Part shown: positions 1-9,447 of the stretch, piece by piece
Layout of the letters: each line of letters opens with the position of its first letter
Numbering within the stretch: the stretch's first letter is position 1
Assembly: GCA_903851365.1 (NCBI GenBank)
Contig: CAINOB010000007.1
Location: 1 to 61,704, forward strand
Direction: 5' to 3'
From: an uncultured Bacteroidota bacterium
Lineage (GTDB): Bacteria; Bacteroidota; Bacteroidia; Bacteroidales; UBA12481
Length of the DNA: 61,704 bases
Program-made: the position numbers and the translations under genes
Notes under the pieces: model-generated
What the model was told of the DNA's origin: nothing
What the model saw: the letters and a program-made list of their open reading frames with translations, nothing else
Database searches by the model: none

Positions 1-118
1 CGTAAATGAACGATTTGAAGGGTGGTCAGTTTGCGTCGGCAGGAGGTGGTTAGTTTGCTCCGGCAGGCGTTGTAAATATTAATCGGCAGGGGGTGGTCAG
101 TTTACTCCGGCGCGGACT
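1..118 (+). mobile_element. Terminal repeat region of an IS21-type element (rest lies off-window)
   Basis: Three spaced copies of a GGTGGTCAGTTT-type unit followed by a CGGCAGG or CCGGCG tail are visible. The preceding stretch (AATGAACGATTTGAAGG, 6-22) closely matches the sequence just after the istB stop near the right end of the window, in inverted orientation. Multiple internal terminal repeats are typical of IS21-family ends. The outer boundary is probably near 114. The matching istB would lie to the left of the window and is not seen, so the family assignment rests on similarity to the right-hand copy. Confidence 0.55.
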
Positions 119-527
119 GGTTTTTTTGAGCGGCTTGTCTACTGATGAACCTGACTTACAATGGATTAGTTTTGCCAATAGTCACTTTTGCAACATTTGT
201 AAAACCTGTAACATCTGTAAAAATCGAACCAACCCGTCATCGTAAAGGCCTGACTATCTTTTGCTTTTGATACTTCTTTCCCGAATCTTTACCCTTGGGT
301 AACACTTCCTGTTTGGTTACCCTTGCACACCTTCACTGTACCGATAAGTTTGGCTGTAGTGGCGCCTGAGATTGCACACCGATACTCTCAACTGATGAAA
401 CCAGTTCAGCAACGCATCTGCGATTACAACAGATTGATAAACTTCACAGTTTAGGATTTTGGGAGTCCTCTGTCTGCCTTACTTTTCCGGCGCCTGGTCA
501 GAGGCTCAACGGAATTTCCGTAATGAT
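119..527. other. Gene-free stretch between IS end and terminase
   Basis: About 400 bases in which I see no convincing reading frame on either strand. It contains near-duplicate short words (CATTTGTAAAACC and CATCTGTAAAAAT around 193-226). The portal gene that normally accompanies a large terminase would be expected here, downstream of the terminase; it is missing. Confidence 0.4.
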
Positions 528-2222
528 TTATGTTCTAGCCGCGACAAAAGTGGATTGAACGGTAAGTAAATGGCCGTATTTCGTCCAAATTCGTTTATCC
601 ACTGAATCTGAAAAGTGCGTTGCCATTTCCGGAAGAATGGTTTTGGAACGTTCGGAGGCTTTGTTTTTACTGAATTTCCCTTCTTTCTGGATCACCTGGG
701 TATTGTTCATGGAAATGAGGGTGTACTTGCACTTCGTGCCATTGAACCTTACCTGCGGAAAGGAAGGATCACTGCCTTTAAGAATGTTACCCCAAAGGAG
801 GTATTTGTCATGTTGTGGTGGTTCCATTCCCCGGTGGACCTCCTGGATGATCGTCCAGCCGGCGCGTTCAAGCCTGGCAATCGCCTGGTCATTATAACTG
901 GCTGATTTGTTGACGTTCGGGTTTTTTGAATCCCCGTACCGGTCACGGTAATACAGTATAGTTTTCTCGTTGTGGGGTTTGTAGTAAGTTGTGAATTGAT
1001 CAACCAGGCTGTTAATCATCACCCCGTTCGGATCATCGGGTTTCACGAAAAACTCATTGATAAAGTTGTCAACGAGTCCTGGCTCGTTTTTCACAAAATC
1101 CACCCCTCCCTCCTGGCCGACGGTGAATAGCGATATGGAACTGCCCCAATCAGGGGTAATTTCCAGCGGAATGTTCGGATTGCAATCTTTATCAAAACGG
1201 GAGTCCTGCACCTCTAACCGGGAAAAATCCCAGTTCGTGTTTTCGGCCAGGTCACGAATGAATCCATCATTGGTGGCATTGAAATAAACGTGTTTGGATT
1301 CATTGATGTGGTAATAGCAGTCCTCGACCGTATCCAGGAAAATATTCATGATCTCAATCATGAACGTCAGTAGGTTTTGTTTCTCGTACTCCCTGATGAT
1401 ATAGGATATCCCGATGTTATCGATGTTATCGAAAGCGTTCGCCAGGGTAAATAGGGTACCGGTTGTGCTGACGAACGGCAGGATTTGCGAGCGGAGCCGG
1501 ATGGTTTCGTTATAAATTTGGGTATAGAGTTTTGCATCCCGGGCATAATACGCCGGAATCAGTTCCATTTGGAGTTTCACGATACGGTTCCAGATCACGA
1601 ATATTTGGAGTCCGGCTTCCTCGGCGTAATAATCTCCGAAGTTTAGCAGCCACTTCTGAGTTTGGCTGTATGGCATGGAAGAAACGTAATGGTAACCGTG
1701 GTGGAAAGGAACATGGTTCTTCGAGTTTGGACCCCAGATATCCTCGTTTCCCCGGTTTGTGGGGCTTGTCTCCTGATCGTAGCGTTCCTTATCAATTGTC
1801 AGGGCTTCATCCAGTATTTCATAATCCACGTTTGCTCCCCTGGCTGATCCGATGCGATCCTGCGATAGCATCAAAATGGCATTGCCATTGGCGAATGAGA
1901 TCACGTTATCGAATTTCATGATCTTCTCGTATGGCGATAGGAATGTCGGGGGTGGCCGGCGGCCTACAACATAGTTTTTATCCTTGGTGTAGCCCATCGT
2001 TTCCAGAAATTTGAATGTCGACGGTAATGTTCTGGTAAGAAGCTGGCCGTAGGTTTGGCCGGTCACTGATGTCAGGGCCCGGGGCATCCAGCGATTGACG
2101 TTATTGATATCCCAGCCGACCAGGAATGATTTGCCGGTTGCCCGGCTCCAAATGTCACACTTGGATTTCGGATTCAGAACGATGCTGGAATACTGCGGAT
2201 TATTGAGGGTTAGCGGCTCCAT
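528..2222 (-). CDS. Phage terminase large subunit
   Basis: Predicted ATP-driven DNA-packaging motor of a tailed phage. A degenerate Walker A (SRATGKS) lies about residue 28 and a Walker B (YEILDEA) about residue 133; the C-terminal half would hold the nuclease domain, but I cannot place its acidic residues securely. At about 564 aa the length suits large terminases. I start at the ATG at 2222, three bases after the upstream stop; an in-frame TTG at 2228 is an alternative. It closes a tightly packed minus-strand packaging operon. The usual downstream portal gene is absent, the IS21-type end following instead. Confidence 0.8.
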   Translation of the reverse strand: MEPLTLNNPQYSSIVLNPKSKCDIWSRATGKSFLVGWDINNVNRWMPRALTSVTGQTYGQLLTRTLPSTFKFLETMGYTKDKNYVVGRRPPPTFLSPYEKIMKFDNVISFANGNAILMLSQDRIGSARGANVDYEILDEALTIDKERYDQETSPTNRGNEDIWGPNSKNHVPFHHGYHYVSSMPYSQTQKWLLNFGDYYAEEAGLQIFVIWNRIVKLQMELIPAYYARDAKLYTQIYNETIRLRSQILPFVSTTGTLFTLANAFDNIDNIGISYIIREYEKQNLLTFMIEIMNIFLDTVEDCYYHINESKHVYFNATNDGFIRDLAENTNWDFSRLEVQDSRFDKDCNPNIPLEITPDWGSSISLFTVGQEGGVDFVKNEPGLVDNFINEFFVKPDDPNGVMINSLVDQFTTYYKPHNEKTILYYRDRYGDSKNPNVNKSASYNDQAIARLERAGWTIIQEVHRGMEPPQHDKYLLWGNILKGSDPSFPQVRFNGTKCKYTLISMNNTQVIQKEGKFSKNKASERSKTILPEMATHFSDSVDKRIWTKYGHLLTVQSTFVAART

Positions 2223-2224
2223 GA

Positions 2225-2809
2225 TCAAGTCTTAAACATTTCCTCTGCATCCTCTTCAGTGATTTCGGTGTAGATGGCATCAGAGATGGCCTTCAGTTCC
2301 TCGGGTGGCATATCATTGATTGCCCTGGTATCGAGGTTTCGAATACTACCATGGTGGTTGATTTGGATCAGGAAAGTGTGCTTCTCGACCAGGCGTGGAT
2401 CCTTTTCTTCCACAACCTTTTCCCCGATGGCTTTAATGAGGTTGCCGGCGCCGGCTGCCCAAGATTTCAGATCACCACGCGCCTTTGCTGCTTCAATTTG
2501 TTCCACCAGGGTATTGATCACCCAATTGTGCCAGAATTCATAATTGAATCTGACATATGTGACGTTTAGTTCCATGGCCATTTGAAGGTCACGGCAGGCA
2601 GTCCTGCGGGATATTTCAGGATATTTTGAACGGTGAATTGCCAGGGCCGCTTTCCCGAGTGGATGCCGGTCCACTACCCGGGCCAGAGAGGTTACCCGGC
2701 AAAGGAGCGCCGTTTGCTCCTCTGTCAGCATGGAATTTTCAGGGTCGATGATCGCGGTTTTAACCAGTTCCCAGGATTGGTTCTCCAGGGCGAGGGCAGA
2801 ATTACTCAT
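2225..2809 (-). CDS. Putative phage terminase small subunit
   Basis: A 194-aa soluble, mostly helical protein directly upstream of the large terminase. An Arg-rich stretch (SRRTACRDLQMAM, about residues 67-79) could be the recognition helix of a DNA-binding domain, and the C-terminus is acidic. Small terminases recognise the packaging site and load the large subunit. The assignment rests on position, size and the possible helix-turn-helix rather than a diagnostic motif. It overlaps its upstream neighbour by 4 bases, indicating translational coupling. Confidence 0.5.
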   Translation of the reverse strand: MSNSALALENQSWELVKTAIIDPENSMLTEEQTALLCRVTSLARVVDRHPLGKAALAIHRSKYPEISRRTACRDLQMAMELNVTYVRFNYEFWHNWVINTLVEQIEAAKARGDLKSWAAGAGNLIKAIGEKVVEEKDPRLVEKHTFLIQINHHGSIRNLDTRAINDMPPEELKAISDAIYTEITEEDAEEMFKT

Positions 2810-3084
2810 TGGCGGTCAATTTCTGCGTTCTGAATCATCGTTATCATCATCTGTTGGGCGGGGTTTGATCCATTGGCTGCGGCCTCGGCAATGGATTTAC
2901 GAAGCGGAATTTCACCCTTTAACCATCCGGTAATGTAGGCGACATAGGCCGGACCGGTTTTGGATTGCACTTCGTCACGAAAATCCTCCGGATCAATTTC
3001 AGCGTTGGCAGCGATCTGGTCCAGGCTGAAGAACAGCTCGGCCATGGATTCGATTTCCTTAGTCTGTTCCTCGGTTAAAAACAT
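2806..3084 (-). CDS. Small phage protein of the packaging operon
   Basis: About 92 aa from the ATG at 3084; the open frame runs further upstream, but that part overlaps the preceding gene and reads like noise. It is a helical protein with a DQIAANAEIDPEDF stretch resembling a helix-turn-helix entry. It could be an accessory packaging protein, or even the true small terminase with the next gene as its partner. No family recognised. It overlaps the PLD-like gene by 26 bases and the next gene by 4. Confidence 0.5.
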   Translation of the reverse strand: MFLTEEQTKEIESMAELFFSLDQIAANAEIDPEDFRDEVQSKTGPAYVAYITGWLKGEIPLRKSIAEAAANGSNPAQQMMITMIQNAEIDRQ

Positions 3085-3661
3085 TCTCCAGGTGTGTTTT
3101 ATCGAAGTTGAAAACCATGTCATCGGTGAATATGACCCCTCGTTCGAGCTTCGGATTGTCGGTAGCGTTTTGTGAGGTGACGATGGAAATTTTCCACTCC
3201 CCATTCTCGATCAGGGCCACTTTGGCATGCAGGGAAACACAACGATATACAAAACTTTGGCGAAGCATTTGAAAGGGAATCGGGCTCATGACTTTCACCC
3301 GGTTATCGATCAGGAACCGGATGGAAAGTATTTCCCCCTTGTTGATCGCGCTTTGCACCTTTTCAAGCGATTGCTGCGAGATGGAGTAGGTGGTCATGAA
3401 CACGTTTGCGGGTCCTGTTTGCTTCAGTATGTGAAAGATCAGCCGTATCAGGTTGAAATTGCCATCCGAATAGTAGTGCTTCTGCCTGCCGGGAATGAGC
3501 AGGCCGATTGATTTTGTTAATACTCCCGGCACGAATTCCACCAGGTCAGGATTCGTGTCTGCCGGAATTTCCATCAGTGCTGCAGGAATCATCGCATCCT
3601 GATCGGCTTTACTCCTGGATACTGCCGGCCGTAGTTCCGACGCTTTGATTAAGACCATCAA
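3059..3661 (-). CDS. HKD/phospholipase-D-like phage protein
   Basis: A protein of up to 200 aa whose C-terminal third holds a single HKD-like signature: HAK, then a TSQN stretch, then NPKLERG, the order seen in PLD-superfamily nucleases and transferases. Only one such half-site is visible, so it would have to dimerise to form an active site, as some PLD-type nucleases do. The start is uncertain: the ATG near 3592 (AGGA just upstream) removes most of the 53-base overlap with the gene before it. A role in DNA processing within the packaging operon is inference. Confidence 0.6.
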   Translation of the reverse strand: MMVLIKASELRPAVSRSKADQDAMIPAALMEIPADTNPDLVEFVPGVLTKSIGLLIPGRQKHYYSDGNFNLIRLIFHILKQTGPANVFMTTYSISQQSLEKVQSAINKGEILSIRFLIDNRVKVMSPIPFQMLRQSFVYRCVSLHAKVALIENGEWKISIVTSQNATDNPKLERGVIFTDDMVFNFDKTHLENVFNRGTD

Positions 3662-4412
3662 TTTTGGTTGTTAGGTTCTCGATCTCAGCTTTTTTCTCCT
3701 TGATCCTTTTCAGGAGTTCATTTCGTTTTGGCCCGGGCCGCATTTCGCTTACCATGGGCTGCTTGGTTGGAGTACCGAAATGTAATAGGTTATTGTCACG
3801 GCTTAAGGATTTCTGCAAGTTCAGACGCTGCCTGGAGAGTTCTTCAATTGGCAGGATCCCGGCCTTTGGCATCTTGGGTACTTTGGGTGGATATATTACC
3901 AATTCATCAGGCATGATATTTTTGTTTAACCAGTCCTGATGGGCAGCGTGTAATTCTTCCATCCGGGAAGAATAGCCCTCCATTTTCTCAACGATAACCT
4001 GGCGCATGGAAACATTCTCCGGACGGTTATCCGGTGGGATCCCTTTCAGGGAGTTATGGGCGGTTGACCTGTTTTTATACAGAGCACTGAATTCCGCAAT
4101 GATCCGGCGAATGATCGGTGGTTGGTCCGGATCATCAGCGATCAATGATTCGTAATCATCTCGAATTGTAGTTTCCGGTTTTAATGCAGATGGCTTCAGC
4201 TCGTGGTCCCCAGCTTTATCGACAGTTGGAACTATGCCGGCAATCTTTCCCAATTCGTAGGCAAGCTTCCCGGCATACCGTATTTCCTTCCGTGGGAAAA
4301 GATTTTTAAGGGTTTTGTTTTTCGAGTGCTGGTCAAATAGCTTGACTCCGGTTTGGTATTCCCGGTCGGAATTAAGCCAGGCGTTAATTTCATCGATGTG
4401 CTGTTGATTCAT
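3609..4412 (-). CDS. Phage protein with C-terminal coiled coil, unknown function
   Basis: A 267-aa hydrophilic protein. About residues 190-260 are Lys/Glu-rich heptad-like sequence (LLKRIKEKKAEIENL) predicted to form a coiled coil; the middle is Pro-rich. No family recognised. It is the first gene of the left phage block on the minus strand, and the upstream 160 bases mark the junction with the metabolic block. Confidence 0.6.
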   Translation of the reverse strand: MNQQHIDEINAWLNSDREYQTGVKLFDQHSKNKTLKNLFPRKEIRYAGKLAYELGKIAGIVPTVDKAGDHELKPSALKPETTIRDDYESLIADDPDQPPIIRRIIAEFSALYKNRSTAHNSLKGIPPDNRPENVSMRQVIVEKMEGYSSRMEELHAAHQDWLNKNIMPDELVIYPPKVPKMPKAGILPIEELSRQRLNLQKSLSRDNNLLHFGTPTKQPMVSEMRPGPKRNELLKRIKEKKAEIENLTTKIDGLNQSVGTTAGSIQE

Positions 4413-4571
4413 CAGGGTACATGTTACTTCGTGTCGAAATTCGCACGAAACACGAATGTAACCGATGATGAAAACACGAAAAAGGACAAAGAAAATATAC
4501 CTTAACGAACGTGAAGATTACACGAAACTCAACTATAATATGGTATAGTTCTCAGTGGGGGTCACTTCTTA
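4413..4571. other. Left junction between phage block and metabolic block
   Basis: Non-coding and AT-rich. It contains an inverted repeat TTCGTGT (4428-4434) / ACACGAA (4450-4456) and several further ACACGAA/CACGAA words. These might be phage promoter or operator elements for the 4412 gene. No att-like repeat matching the right junction was found beyond a trivial 9-base identity. Confidence 0.35.
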
Positions 4572-6200
4572 TCAATGGTTTTCAACCGGAACGGTAAGAT
4601 CAAAAATCACATGTCGGTCAAGTTCCTGCCAGTATCGATAAGCCAATTCCTCAACATAAGCCCAATATTTGTCCGACATCCCAAATTGTTGAACGCCCTT
4701 TTTGATGTCCACCTCGATACGTTCCGCAATCTCCTTTTTGAGTTCGATCCTTATTTTTTTGCCGTTAAAGGCAAATTCAACTGTCGGGATGGGGAGAACG
4801 GTTTTGTCAACCGTTATGAGCCCCTGACCGATTGTTGCTCCTGTGCTGATCTGTATTCCGTCATTCAGGCAACTCAATGGCGGTTCGTTTCCTGCATAGG
4901 TAACCACCTCTAGATTATTGACACCAACATTGAAATACTCAAGCGCCCGGACTCCCATTTTAACCCCTATGATGGAATAAATGCCGGTGTGACCGTGAAT
5001 CTCATTGGTTAGTACCACCGATTTCCATTCAGATAATCCAAAATCCCTTATCACCTGGGGCAGAATATCTGCAACACTTTTCTTGTAAAGGTCCGGATTA
5101 ACCGGGAAATCAGTAAAAACGCGATTGTTCGGTTTGATGCTGGAATTGAGAACCGTCGAAATCAGATCGGCAATATAGGATACGGGAATATTCTTTTCCG
5201 GGGTAAACACGGCCGGATTTTGGCCATCCCTGGAGGTAAACACAATCGGACAGGTCAGGAAAAGAGGAACAAGATCATCACCGATGTCCAGGTGGATAGG
5301 CTTACCGGGATTCGCCTGAGCGATCTTCTTATGAAAATCCGCCAAATGATCAGCATAGATTGAGCTTGCTGAATCCAACTTTTGTATGAAGGTCAGATCG
5401 TACAACAGGTTTGAGCGGTCATTTGAGACAACTTGCAACGGAATCGGCAGGGAATGAATGAATTGATAACTTTTAGGATCAGTCTGTAAATTAAACCCAT
5501 TCTTAAAATCCAGATCGTTGTACCAGATTATCCTTTCCACTGTTTGAATTTTCCCCGGATTATTTCGGAGCCAATCGGCCAAATTGGTGAGGGCTCCCAA
5601 AGCGATCAGGGTAACTTTTTGTGGATAGGATTTCGTTATGTTATTGATAAGCGAAACCGCATCCTGATAGGAGGGTGGTGCCACAAATTCATTGTTCCCC
5701 CAGGAAACCGAACCGGCAAAATCACTCCAGAATGGCAGGGCCTTGTCCAAAGAGCGCCCCAAACCAACCGAAATTCCCTCGTGATGAAAGTAAGCCAGGA
5801 GACTGCCTACCTTGTCCGCTGCCGATTTTGCTGACAGGGTGCCTTGGGAACCGATGATCCCAAGGACCCGGATATCGTTGCATGCCAATAGGGTGGTGAC
5901 TGCTCGCAGATCATCGATGGCCCCGTCGGTATCAATGATGACATGGTATTTGGGCTTACCTGAATGACTATAAAGTTGTGGGGTCATCAAGGTCAATAAG
6001 AGTACCGAAATGATCAGAATCATTGCCTTTTTAAGGCGATTATCCCATTGTTTTTTAAGATTATAGATTGACTTGCCGATCATTTGAATTCTGTTGAATA
6101 TTAGCCTTGGTCGAAGGTAGTAAGAATCAGTCACATCCTTGATGTTGGGAAAAGAACTTGACGCATTTCCACCAAGATCACTGAAGGATTGTTTAGTCAT
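4572..6200 (-). CDS. Membrane-anchored nucleoside hydrolase fused to an FmdE-like domain
   Basis: A 542-aa protein. A hydrophobic segment (about residues 58-75) would export or anchor it. The nucleoside-hydrolase core follows, with the Ca-binding signature IIDTDGAIDD at 88-97 (known family: inosine/uridine-preferring nucleoside hydrolases). From about residue 402 a second module starts with HGHTG and continues through DGIQISTGATIGQG, resembling the FmdE domain (HGHxCPG...DaiQ..tGcT.G.g). The usual cysteines of FmdE are absent (HGHTGIYS; GATIG), so metal binding there may be altered. The N-terminal 40 residues are atypical; an internal ATG at residue 40 is a plausible true start. It is the leftmost cellular gene, divergent from the P-type ATPase. 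Confidence 0.75.
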   Translation of the reverse strand: MTKQSFSDLGGNASSSFPNIKDVTDSYYLRPRLIFNRIQMIGKSIYNLKKQWDNRLKKAMILIISVLLLTLMTPQLYSHSGKPKYHVIIDTDGAIDDLRAVTTLLACNDIRVLGIIGSQGTLSAKSAADKVGSLLAYFHHEGISVGLGRSLDKALPFWSDFAGSVSWGNNEFVAPPSYQDAVSLINNITKSYPQKVTLIALGALTNLADWLRNNPGKIQTVERIIWYNDLDFKNGFNLQTDPKSYQFIHSLPIPLQVVSNDRSNLLYDLTFIQKLDSASSIYADHLADFHKKIAQANPGKPIHLDIGDDLVPLFLTCPIVFTSRDGQNPAVFTPEKNIPVSYIADLISTVLNSSIKPNNRVFTDFPVNPDLYKKSVADILPQVIRDFGLSEWKSVVLTNEIHGHTGIYSIIGVKMGVRALEYFNVGVNNLEVVTYAGNEPPLSCLNDGIQISTGATIGQGLITVDKTVLPIPTVEFAFNGKKIRIELKKEIAERIEVDIKKGVQQFGMSDKYWAYVEELAYRYWQELDRHVIFDLTVPVENH

Positions 6201-6269
6201 GGGAAGTCGCTAAAATTATTACATTTACTTAAGATCAATATTATGTCAGTACAATAGAATCAGACAGAT

Positions 6270-8663
6270 ATGCCCAGCCTGACCAATCCTTACGAAACAA
6301 AAACAATAACGGATGTTCTATCTGAATTGAAAGTTCAGGCTGCAACCGGTCTTTCTGATGAAGAGGTGAAACAGCGGCAAATCACCTATGGCCTGAACGA
6401 AGTGGCTGAGAAGAAACAACGGATGATCTTGCTGTTTTTGAAGCACTTTTGGGGACTTACCGCATTTATGCTGGAGTTAACGATTATCCTTTCATTTTTG
6501 CTTCATAAGTACGTGGACGTGTATCTGATTGGCGGACTGATGCTTTTCAATGCCTTTATAGGCTTTATGCAGGAAAGTAAGGCCGCCAAAACAGTGCAGG
6601 CTTTAAAGCAAAGTTTGCAGGTAATGGTACGGGTGTTGCGAAACGCAATATGGCAACAAGTTTCGGGCAGCCAATTGGTACCCAGCGATATAATCCGCAT
6701 CCGAACCGGTGATTTTATTACCGCCGATGCCAAAATAGTGGATGGAACAGCCGGTGCCGATCAATCAGCCCTTACCGGAGAGTCGATGCTCATCAGCAAA
6801 AAAGAAGGAGATATCCTATACTCCGGCTCTGTCATTAAAAATGGCGAGTGTACTGCAGTGATAATTGCAACTGGCATTAATACCTTCTATGGAAAAACAG
6901 TCCGCATGGTTCAGATGGCCAAGCCGCGTCTGCACATGGAAGAAGTTGTGACAAAGATTGTTAAGATTCTATTTTCAATTGTTCTTGCATTTGTTGGCAT
7001 TACCATTGCAGTTTCTTTATTCCGGGGTGAAACATTTATATCCCTGCTGCCCTTAGTACTCATATTATTGGTCACAGCTGTTCCGGTAGCTATGCCCGCT
7101 ATGTTTACGGTAAGTATGGCAAAAGGTTCACAGCAGTTGGCTGCAAAGGGCATTCTGGTGAGTAGATTAAGTGCCACCGAAGATGCAGCAACACTAACAA
7201 CGCTGTGCATTGACAAAACAGGAACCCTTACGCAGAATAAGTTGTCGGTACAAGATTTAAAAGCCGCTGAGAATTTCACGACCGACGATATCATCCGGTA
7301 TGGTGTTTTGGCCTCTGTAGCCGCTAATAATGATCCAATAGATATGGCCTTTCTGCAAAAGGCAGCTGATAATAAAACAGATACTTCAGGCTATCAGCAA
7401 ATCTCCTTTACTCCTTTCTCAGCCGCTCTCAAAAGAACCGAAGCTATGGTACAAAAGGAGGGAAAACAAGTTAAAGTCATGAAGGGTGCCTATATTACCA
7501 TCAAAGGTTTATGTAACCTGCAGGAGTCAGCGCTCGATAAGACTGTTGATGTTTGGGCTGCCAAAGGATTTAAGACAATTGCCATTGCCATTCAGGCCAA
7601 TGATTTAACTAGCCTGGTGGGCATTGTGGCGCTGGTTGATCCACCGCTAACCGATTCTGCACAGATGATTGCAGGAATCAAGGGGCTGGGAGTGACAGTG
7701 AAGATGCTGACCGGTGATGCGTTACCGATTGCTAAAGAGATCGCTGCCCAGGTGGGTGTAGGGGAGGATATTGTCAGCGCCGGTTTATTGCGTGAACAAG
7801 GAGCGGGGAGTGATACTCATTCCATCATTATGGCCCATAATGGGTTTGCAGAGGTACTGCCAGAAGATAAATTTTCCATTGTTAAAACCTTACAGGAACA
7901 TCAGGAAATTACCGGTATGACAGGCGACGGTGTTAACGATGCACCCGCCTTAAAACAGGCTGAGGTCGGCATTGCCGTTAAATCGGCCACCGATGCAGCC
8001 AAACAGGCCGCCAGTGTGATTTTGCTGCGTGAAGGATTGGAGAGCATCATTAGCCTGATAACGGTTGGCCGCACCATACACCACCGGATTACCAATTGGG
8101 TAGTTAGTAAAGTTTCAAAAACCTTGTTTACGGTGGTATTCGTCTGTGCCGCCTACCTGATAACAGGGCAGTTTGTTGTCAGCGCATTTGATATGGTGCT
8201 GCTTTTATTCATAATTGATTTTGTCACTCTGACATTATCCACCGATATCGTAAGCTGGTCAAGACAACCTGAAAGTTGGAATATAAAGCCTTTGGTCCAA
8301 AGGGGTTTCCTTTTGGGATTGTTATTAATTGCCGAAGGATTGATATGGCTGTTTATTGGAAGAAGATATTTTGAGATCCATGACCTGGATGAATTGCATT
8401 CTTATGGATTTGCCATTCTGTTTTTTGCCAGCATCTTCAACATATTTGTTGTCCGCACTCCAACCCGGTTTTACAAACAGGCTATCGGTAAAAATTTACT
8501 GTTTGCAATTATTGCTGATGTAATACTGGCCTGCCTTATCTTATCCGTAGGGTTGCCTGGTTTTACCACTTTGCCAATTATTGTAACCCTTTGCAGTTTA
8601 CTCTATTTTGCGATTTGCAGTTTTACTGTCAACGATTGGATAAAGGTTAAAACGAACTATTGA
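6270..8663 (+). CDS. Plasma-membrane-type P-type (H+-like) ATPase
   Basis: A 797-aa ion pump. TGES (actuator) is at about 169, the phosphorylated Asp of CIDKTGT at about 315, the TGD of the P domain near 483 and GDGVNDAP at about 552. Four N-terminal helices precede the cytoplasmic domains, with C-terminal membrane helices after 600. The absence of an N-terminal heavy-metal domain and of CPC argues against the copper/zinc class; overall it looks like the type III proton pumps (PMA-like) found in some bacteria and archaea, though Ca/Mg transport cannot be excluded. Convergent with the methyltransferase, overlapping it by 7 bases. Confidence 0.85.
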   Translation: MPSLTNPYETKTITDVLSELKVQAATGLSDEEVKQRQITYGLNEVAEKKQRMILLFLKHFWGLTAFMLELTIILSFLLHKYVDVYLIGGLMLFNAFIGFMQESKAAKTVQALKQSLQVMVRVLRNAIWQQVSGSQLVPSDIIRIRTGDFITADAKIVDGTAGADQSALTGESMLISKKEGDILYSGSVIKNGECTAVIIATGINTFYGKTVRMVQMAKPRLHMEEVVTKIVKILFSIVLAFVGITIAVSLFRGETFISLLPLVLILLVTAVPVAMPAMFTVSMAKGSQQLAAKGILVSRLSATEDAATLTTLCIDKTGTLTQNKLSVQDLKAAENFTTDDIIRYGVLASVAANNDPIDMAFLQKAADNKTDTSGYQQISFTPFSAALKRTEAMVQKEGKQVKVMKGAYITIKGLCNLQESALDKTVDVWAAKGFKTIAIAIQANDLTSLVGIVALVDPPLTDSAQMIAGIKGLGVTVKMLTGDALPIAKEIAAQVGVGEDIVSAGLLREQGAGSDTHSIIMAHNGFAEVLPEDKFSIVKTLQEHQEITGMTGDGVNDAPALKQAEVGIAVKSATDAAKQAASVILLREGLESIISLITVGRTIHHRITNWVVSKVSKTLFTVVFVCAAYLITGQFVVSAFDMVLLLFIIDFVTLTLSTDIVSWSRQPESWNIKPLVQRGFLLGLLLIAEGLIWLFIGRRYFEIHDLDELHSYGFAILFFASIFNIFVVRTPTRFYKQAIGKNLLFAIIADVILACLILSVGLPGFTTLPIIVTLCSLLYFAICSFTVNDWIKVKTNY

Positions 8664-9274
8664 GACAAAATAACAATTTGATTTGTTAATGGGTGATTAG
8701 AAATCTCTGTTAAAATCTTTAATCCGGCTTGGTTCGCCAGATGATATACCCCACCGTTAGACACATAGCTTTTAAAGTTCCTATAGTGCTCTGCACCTGC
8801 AATAAACTCAATAATCTCAGTAAAAATGCTTCCAAGGACCCGAGGTCTTGGAACCAGGTAATCGCCTATGATAATTTTATCGGCGACACTTGCCAATTCG
8901 GCAAGAAGACTTATCCTTTCTTCTTCATCAACTTCGTGAATAACATAGGTCAGTATGGCATAATCGAAATGTGCCTGCTTTTCATTTATTATTTCACTTA
9001 GGTTAAGATGCCGAAAAGAAATATTATGGTTAGGGTGCTGAAGTAGGGTGTGGAGCGCCCGTTTAATATTCCTTTCCGATATGTCAATCCCTAAAACAGA
9101 TTTGCATTTACCGGCGAGAGTAAATTCTAATCGTCCGGTTCCACAACCCACATCAATTATACTGGATTGTGGGTCAACCAGATTTTTTATTTGCGCAAAT
9201 AGCCTATCCTGGTTTGGAGCGATCAATGTATCATAAAACCACCCATCGTACCAATGATGCTTATTTTTTGTCAT
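8657..9274 (-). CDS. Class I SAM-dependent methyltransferase
   Basis: A 205-aa protein with the SAM-binding motif I IIDVGCGTGRLE near residue 40, the acidic end of strand 2 (GIDIS) near 63, and a motif IV-like FDYAILTYVIHEV near 105. It resembles the Methyltransf_11/25 group acting on small molecules or lipids; the substrate is unknown. It is convergent with the ATPase gene and has the tandem palindromic operator of the 9448 operon about 100 bases upstream of its start. Confidence 0.8.
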   Translation of the reverse strand: MTKNKHHWYDGWFYDTLIAPNQDRLFAQIKNLVDPQSSIIDVGCGTGRLEFTLAGKCKSVLGIDISERNIKRALHTLLQHPNHNISFRHLNLSEIINEKQAHFDYAILTYVIHEVDEEERISLLAELASVADKIIIGDYLVPRPRVLGSIFTEIIEFIAGAEHYRNFKSYVSNGGVYHLANQAGLKILTEISNHPLTNQIVILSQ

Positions 9275-9378
9275 GTATTTTCTTCAAAATATTGGAAAAG
9301 GTAGTTTTATTTTCCAGGCATTCAATCATCCGTTTGTAAATATTAGGCTTGATCCAAACGGTAATAGTATTTTTAAAA

Positions 9379-9422
9379 TGAGCGTACGTTCAAAATAAAT
9401 TTGTTTAATGAACGAGCGTTCA
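9379..9422. promoter_or_regulatory. Tandem palindromic operator of the 9448-10090 operon
   Basis: Two copies of TGAnC-N4-GTTCA spaced 30 bases start to start: TGAGCGTACGTTCA (9379-9392) and TGAACGAGCGTTCA (9409-9422). The second is part of a perfect 8-base inverted repeat, AATGAACG/CGTTCATT (9407-9424). They precede an operon encoding a DUF134-type DNA-binding protein. A pair of related palindromes (31124-31163) sits before the other DUF134 gene, which suggests autoregulation. A TetR-type site would look similar, but no TetR gene is seen. Confidence 0.55.
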
Positions 9423-9447
9423 TTATCTTTATGAAAAATCTAAGCAA

